Shown here one piece after another: positions 60,478 to 64,000 of a stretch of DNA of 64,000 nucleotides. Position numbers and translations under genes: made by a program. Source of the stretch: Thalassoglobus neptunius (GTDB lineage: Bacteria; Planctomycetota; Planctomycetia; Planctomycetales; Planctomycetaceae); assembly GCF_007859735.1 (NCBI RefSeq), contig NZ_SIHI01000001.1, positions 2,245,149 to 2,309,148 of the forward strand, in the 5' to 3' direction. The notes under the pieces are model-generated. The model was given only the letters and a program-made list of their open reading frames with translations. It made no database searches and was not told where the DNA came from. Every line of letters starts with the position of its first letter. The first letter of the stretch is position 1.

Positions 60478-60579
60478 CGTCGTTGTTCCGGTCGAGAACT
60501 CGGGATCTGCGAGCGAGTTTGAGTCGCTGGAATATTGAGAGTGCGGCAAGACACTCGGCCCGAATTCTAATGACCCGAC

Positions 60580-60618
60580 ATAAAAAAACGACCGACGTCC
60601 TCAAAGACATCGGTCGTT
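60580..60618 (-). terminator. Minus-strand intrinsic terminator upstream of gatC
   Basis: AACGACCGA (60587-60595) pairs with TCGGTCGTT (60610-60618), extended inward with one mismatch. On the minus strand it is followed by seven T. It is about 100 bases upstream of gatC and over 380 bases after the nearest upstream minus-strand stop (61001). Confidence 0.85.
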
Positions 60619-61000
60619 GTGTGGAAATTCGACTCTGAAAGAAGCCTGAGACTTCATCCTCTGGCTGAAGGAATCACAACTCAGTAAGAATGTTCACTTC
60701 AGCACGGAAGGAAATGTTGTTCGCGAAGAATTGATACGCTGCCGTCAGGAAATCGCCATTTTGCGATGTTTCACTGGTCGGCAATTTTCACCACAAGACG
60801 CATGGAGGTCTCGGTGATGGTCGTCCCACGTGAGTATTGGTGCAGCCGACGAAAGTGACCCGCCTCAAATTGTCCAGAAGGAACTTCGAGGCGATCAGCT
60901 GCGAGAAATCATGATTCACTCGGCTTCTGTCCATAGACGAGCATTCGGGAGAGGGTTTCCCGTCGCTATGACAGAAATTGCCGTGACCGAAGTTCCGCGA
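60619..61000 (-). other. Gene-free stretch before an orphan terminator
   Basis: About 380 bases without a frame longer than a few codons on the minus strand. It lies between a 59-residue gene and a strong minus-strand terminator, so it would be transcribed either as a long 3' untranslated tail or as a separate small RNA. Confidence 0.4.
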
Positions 61001-61180
61001 CTAGCGGATCCGATCCAGTTCAATGTCTTTCTGGCGCATTTCGTCGAGAATGACTGGGTGCCATTCTTCATCCCGTTCTTGTTCGGGAAGGTAATTTTGA
61101 CGAGCCCACGTGCGTAGACGAATCTCCTCGATGGGGTCAACCATGGTTTCGGGATCGTCGAGTAGGATCGCAGCGTTCAT
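61001..61180 (-). CDS. Small conserved hypothetical protein, 59 residues
   Basis: Begins MNAAILLDDPETMVDPIEEI and ends EMRQKDIELDRIR, with RLRTWARQNYLPEQERDEEW in the middle. GGAG ten bases upstream of the ATG at 61180; the frame is open to 61258 but the extra part looks non-coding. Acidic, soluble, no cysteine. It resembles a short hypothetical protein recurrent in planctomycete genomes, but I do not know its function. Divergent from the histidine kinase. Confidence 0.6.
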   Translation of the reverse strand: MNAAILLDDPETMVDPIEEIRLRTWARQNYLPEQERDEEWHPVILDEMRQKDIELDRIR

Positions 61181-61547
61181 GACTTCTACTCCAGATCTGG
61201 AATGGATCCAAAAGGGGGACGACATCGTGTCGAGTGAACATTTTGGAAAAGATCGCACCGCCTCTATGCGGATTTATGCTTCAATCGCTGAGGCTATCGT
61301 CATTTCGACGTCACATCAAGCAATTCTGTGGTGTTTTTTGCCAATTCCGGGAATTCCCGAACAGCATCGGCGTTGAGTGTTTCCTAAACTGGGCGGCTTC
61401 CCGTTTTTGACTGATTAGAAGAACCGGTGCAAAGTTGACACCCCGAGCTTCTTATTGCTGGATCGGGCATGAAACTTCATAATGAGCCTTTCTTGCCGTC
61501 GCATCGTGCTGAACTGGCGTTGAATCTCCCAGAGCGAATTTCCCGAG
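61181..61547. other. Divergent intergenic region
   Basis: About 370 bases between the small hypothetical gene (minus) and the kinase gene (plus). It should hold both promoters; no clear -35/-10 pairs or hairpins were seen. Confidence 0.4.
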
Positions 61548-63239
61548 ATGTCGTATCGTCGATTTAAGAAGCTGCTCGGAGAAACCAGCCTCGAACGGAA
61601 ATGTCGATTGATGTTTGCGGGGGCTCTCCTGCTTCTCATCGGAGCCAGTTTCTGGGTCTATGCTCGGCTGAATCAGCGAGTGGTCGAAGAACAGCAACGC
61701 GATTTGGCCAAACTTCTTATCGCGCAGAATCTGACCGTCACACACTGGGAGAAAACGCAGTCGCTGATCGATCCGGAAACGATCGACATCGTGGCCGACC
61801 TGAGCCGCACTCTGAAGCCAGACGACCTGGCTGAAGAGAAATGGAGATTCATTCCGCAGGACTACGAGAACTCCGATGCGACCCGCCGCCCCACAGAGAC
61901 TTATGATCACGACGCTTTGAAGAAGCTTCTTTACGGCGGCGAGAAATACTGGGTGTACGTCGATTCGGAGGAACAGTCGTATCACTACTACGAGCCGATC
62001 ATCGCCAAAGAGAATTGTCTGCTTTGCCATCGGGATCGCCAGTTCGAGCCGCAAATTTCGGAACTCGATGAAATGATGGGCATGGCGCGGATCACTTTCG
62101 ATCTCAAAAAGACCCAGCATGATATCGATCGAAACAATGCCATCCTGACTGTCATGGCCATCGTGACCGCCGTTCTCGGGATGGGAATCGCCTACCTCAT
62201 CGTTCGGTATGTGATTGTCAAACCGGTCATGCACCTCAAGGATGTCAGCGACGCCATCGCTCAAGGGGAACTCGACCAGCGGGCCGATATTCAAACCGGC
62301 GACGAATTCCAGGAGCTGAGCCACGCCTTCAACCGGATGCTGCGGCATCTCGTTTCGACTCAGGAAGAACTTCGGCAGACCAACGTCAGCATGGATCATA
62401 AAGTCGACGAACTCGCACAAGCGAATCTTCGTCTGCACGACATGAACCAAATCAAAAACGAGTTCCTCGCGACGATGAGTCACGAACTGCGAACTCCGCT
62501 CAACAGTATTCTTGGCTTCAGCGATGTCTTGACCGTGTCGGACAATCTGACCGAAAAGCAGAAGAAGTACCTGAGAAACATCCAGTCTTCGGGCAAAAAC
62601 CTGCTGGTGCTGATCAACGACATTCTCGACCTGGCGAAAATGGATGCCGGGCGGATGGAAGTTCACTCCGTCGAGTTCTCGATGGTCGATCTCGTTGAGC
62701 GACAGGTCCTGTCGATGAAGCCACTGGCGGAGAAGAAAAACATCGACCTGAGTTGGGAGATCGACGAAAACTTCCCCATTCTCAATCAGGATGCCGGAAA
62801 GATTGAACAAATCCTCTCAAACCTGCTCTCCAATGCTGTCAAATTCACTCCGGAAGGGGGGCGCATTCGAGTCGATGTCTCCATTTTTGATGAAGACCTG
62901 TTCGACCTCGTTGTGGCTGACAGTGGAGTCGGAATTCCCCTCGAAGACCAAAGCATCATTTTCGAGAAGTTTCGTCAGGGGCGCAGCCAGGTTGGCAGCG
63001 ATTTAACGACCCGAGAATTCGAAGGAACCGGGCTTGGGTTGTCGATTGTTAAGGAATTGTGCCGTCTGCTGGGCGGACAGGTTCTTCTCGAGAGCGAATT
63101 CGGAAAAGGCAGCACCTTTACGGTCCGTTTGCCGCTCAACTTTGTCTGTCTGAATCCACAAGTTCCCAGCAACGGAATGATTTCGCTTCACCAGCCGGGC
63201 AGCTATTCACCTGCTGTCGGACGCACGCGAGCCACGTAA
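61548..63239 (+). CDS. Sensor histidine kinase with c-type haem-binding motif in periplasmic domain
   Basis: 563 residues. Layout: helix 1 (21-40), a periplasmic domain of DUF3365/Tll0287 type (about 41-190), helix 2 (195-220), HAMP (to about 275), a dimerisation helix pair, then the ATPase. The phosphoacceptor His312 is in MSHELRTPLNSILGFSDVL, and the N, G1 and G2 boxes are seen in IEQILSNLLSNAVKFTPEGG, DSGVGIP and GTGLGLSIVKEL. The periplasmic domain contains Cys157-Leu-Leu-Cys160-His161, a CxxCH motif that can attach haem c, in ENCLLCHRDRQ. This suggests redox or gas sensing. No response regulator is adjacent. Confidence 0.92.
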   Translation: MSYRRFKKLLGETSLERKCRLMFAGALLLLIGASFWVYARLNQRVVEEQQRDLAKLLIAQNLTVTHWEKTQSLIDPETIDIVADLSRTLKPDDLAEEKWRFIPQDYENSDATRRPTETYDHDALKKLLYGGEKYWVYVDSEEQSYHYYEPIIAKENCLLCHRDRQFEPQISELDEMMGMARITFDLKKTQHDIDRNNAILTVMAIVTAVLGMGIAYLIVRYVIVKPVMHLKDVSDAIAQGELDQRADIQTGDEFQELSHAFNRMLRHLVSTQEELRQTNVSMDHKVDELAQANLRLHDMNQIKNEFLATMSHELRTPLNSILGFSDVLTVSDNLTEKQKKYLRNIQSSGKNLLVLINDILDLAKMDAGRMEVHSVEFSMVDLVERQVLSMKPLAEKKNIDLSWEIDENFPILNQDAGKIEQILSNLLSNAVKFTPEGGRIRVDVSIFDEDLFDLVVADSGVGIPLEDQSIIFEKFRQGRSQVGSDLTTREFEGTGLGLSIVKELCRLLGGQVLLESEFGKGSTFTVRLPLNFVCLNPQVPSNGMISLHQPGSYSPAVGRTRAT

Positions 63240-63504
63240 GCCATTTTTCGGCGTTCTACCCGCGTCTGAGCGACTTTCTTCCGCTGAAACCCTTGTTTGC
63301 TTCCAAGAACTCGCTGCAAACCAGGGGCGGTCAAACTCGAACTCTCGGTTGAGATTTTCGCCCTCAGTTTTCGAGAGTCGAAACCTTGCGGATTCCGTTC
63401 GCTCGAAACGCTGGATTGACCGCGATTCGTTTGCTATCCTCCGCCCACATTCGCCGAAAATACTTCCACTGTTCACCGGACAGGAAGTATTCTTAGAACA
63501 CAAA

Positions 63505-63589
63505 GCCGAAGTGGCGGAACTGGCAGACGCGCTGGATTCAAAATCCAGTGTCCCCAAAGGACGTGTGGGTTCGAGTCCCACCTTCGGCA
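63505..63589 (+). tRNA. tRNA-Leu (anticodon CAA)
   Basis: 85 bases, class II. The acceptor is GCCGAAG with CTTCGGC, the anticodon stem-loop is CTGGATTCAAAATCCAG, the long variable arm is TGTCCCCAAAGGACG, and the T-loop is TTCGAGT. CCA is not encoded. Confidence 0.95.
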
Positions 63590-63591
63590 CT

Positions 63592-63630
63592 AAAAAAGCT
63601 TTGGATGGTATTCATCCAAAGCTTTTTTCT
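63592..63630 (+). terminator. Terminator of tRNA-Leu
   Basis: A 16-bp perfect stem (63592-63607 with 63613-63628), five-base loop, starting three bases after the tRNA. T-tract TTTTTT in the right arm, A-tract on the left, so it can act on both strands. Confidence 0.9.
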
Positions 63631-63800
63631 TTGCATACTACCTCTTAGTGGCCAATCGAATCCTCAATCTTTCATTCCGAGAAGTCCGAAGGGGCGCATT
63701 CGTGACCATCTTGCAACTGTCGGAACTGCCAACCTCGGAAGATGATCAATTTGAATTTAAGTTGCTGTGTTGAAAACAAATCACAGGTTTTGATCGTGGG

Positions 63801-64000
63801 CTAACGCCTCAGGGCGTAGGCGAGGACTTTGAGGGCGGCTTCGACGAACAGGGCTTTCTCGCTTCTGGCTGAGAGTGCGGCACCTGTGGTTCGCTTCAAT
63901 CCGCTCATGAATGATTCCACAAGCCAGCGTCTGCCGTATCCTTTTGTTTCGAGTTCTGTCCTGGTCATCTGTGAGCGGTACTCGCCATTCAGCTTACCGT
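63801..64000 (-). mobile_element. C-terminal end of a DDE transposase (partial, cut by window edge)
   Basis: The minus-strand frame ends with TAG at 63803-63801 and runs off the right edge, giving 66 residues. The segment YGRRWLVESFMSGLKRTTG, followed by AALSARSEKALFVEAALKVL and ending AYALRR, is the usual C-terminus of IS4/IS5-like transposases. The Glu in VES is probably the last catalytic acidic residue. The downstream end of the insertion element, with its terminal repeat, should lie between 63631 and 63800, but I could not define it without the other end. Too short for automatic frame lists because it is incomplete. Confidence 0.75.

Noticed and set aside
61452..62810. 452-codon minus-strand frame opposite the histidine kinase
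   Set aside because: Antisense shadow; His/Phe/Val-rich sequence with no domain, while the plus strand has all kinase boxes.

Overview
The window looks like a chromosomal segment of a Planctomycetes bacterium (family Planctomycetaceae in the broad sense). The signs are two prepilin-type DUF1559 proteins, an MJ0042-type zinc-ribbon protein with a carboxypeptidase-regulatory-like tail, a VWA/amidotransferase-like membrane protein, a carbamoyltransferase/SxtJ/DUF5989 set, the futalosine menaquinone enzyme MqnC, and loosely packed, often divergent genes on both strands. This assignment is inferred from protein content; no rRNA is present to test it.

Left part (1-27711) is a mosaic of short transcription units. 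A secreted caspase-like protein overlaps a large VWA membrane protein (631-4310). It is followed by a TEX30-like hydrolase, a rhomboid protease, the zinc-ribbon protein, a DUF1559 protein, a PH-domain membrane protein, an orphan RND permease overlapping a gamma-glutamylcyclotransferase, the DUF5989/SxtJ/carbamoyltransferase module bracketed by a 38-bp inverted repeat, msrA, a membrane GTPase, the tail-specific protease, uppP, a lone 2-oxoacid dehydrogenase E2, an aminotransferase, and a VanZ/prenyltransferase-like pair.

Central part (27972-43249) is the translation/transcription core: tRNA-Thr, Tyr, Gly, Thr, then tuf, rpmG, tRNA-Trp, secE, nusG, rplK, rplA, rplJ, rplL, an intrinsic terminator, a 640-bp spacer, then rpoB and rpoC. 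The order is the widely conserved bacterial one, but rpoBC is physically uncoupled from rplJL.

Right part (43430-64000) carries mqnC, metF, NAD+ synthetase, a 59-residue HemP-like protein, a second DUF1559 protein, a TPR metallopeptidase, a nucleoside phosphorylase, a UxaA-type dehydratase, pyruvate phosphate dikinase, ribosomal protein bL28, gatA and gatC, a 59-residue hypothetical protein, a histidine kinase whose sensor region has a c-type haem motif, tRNA-Leu, and the 3' end of a transposase cut by the window edge.

No CRISPR array, rRNA or prophage was seen. The least explained items are the caspase-like/VWA gene pair with EF-hand-like loops, the inverted repeats around the carbamoyltransferase module, the haem-motif kinase, and several hairpins with no gene to terminate. 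All positions and motifs were read by eye; family names rest on recognised motifs, not on database searches.
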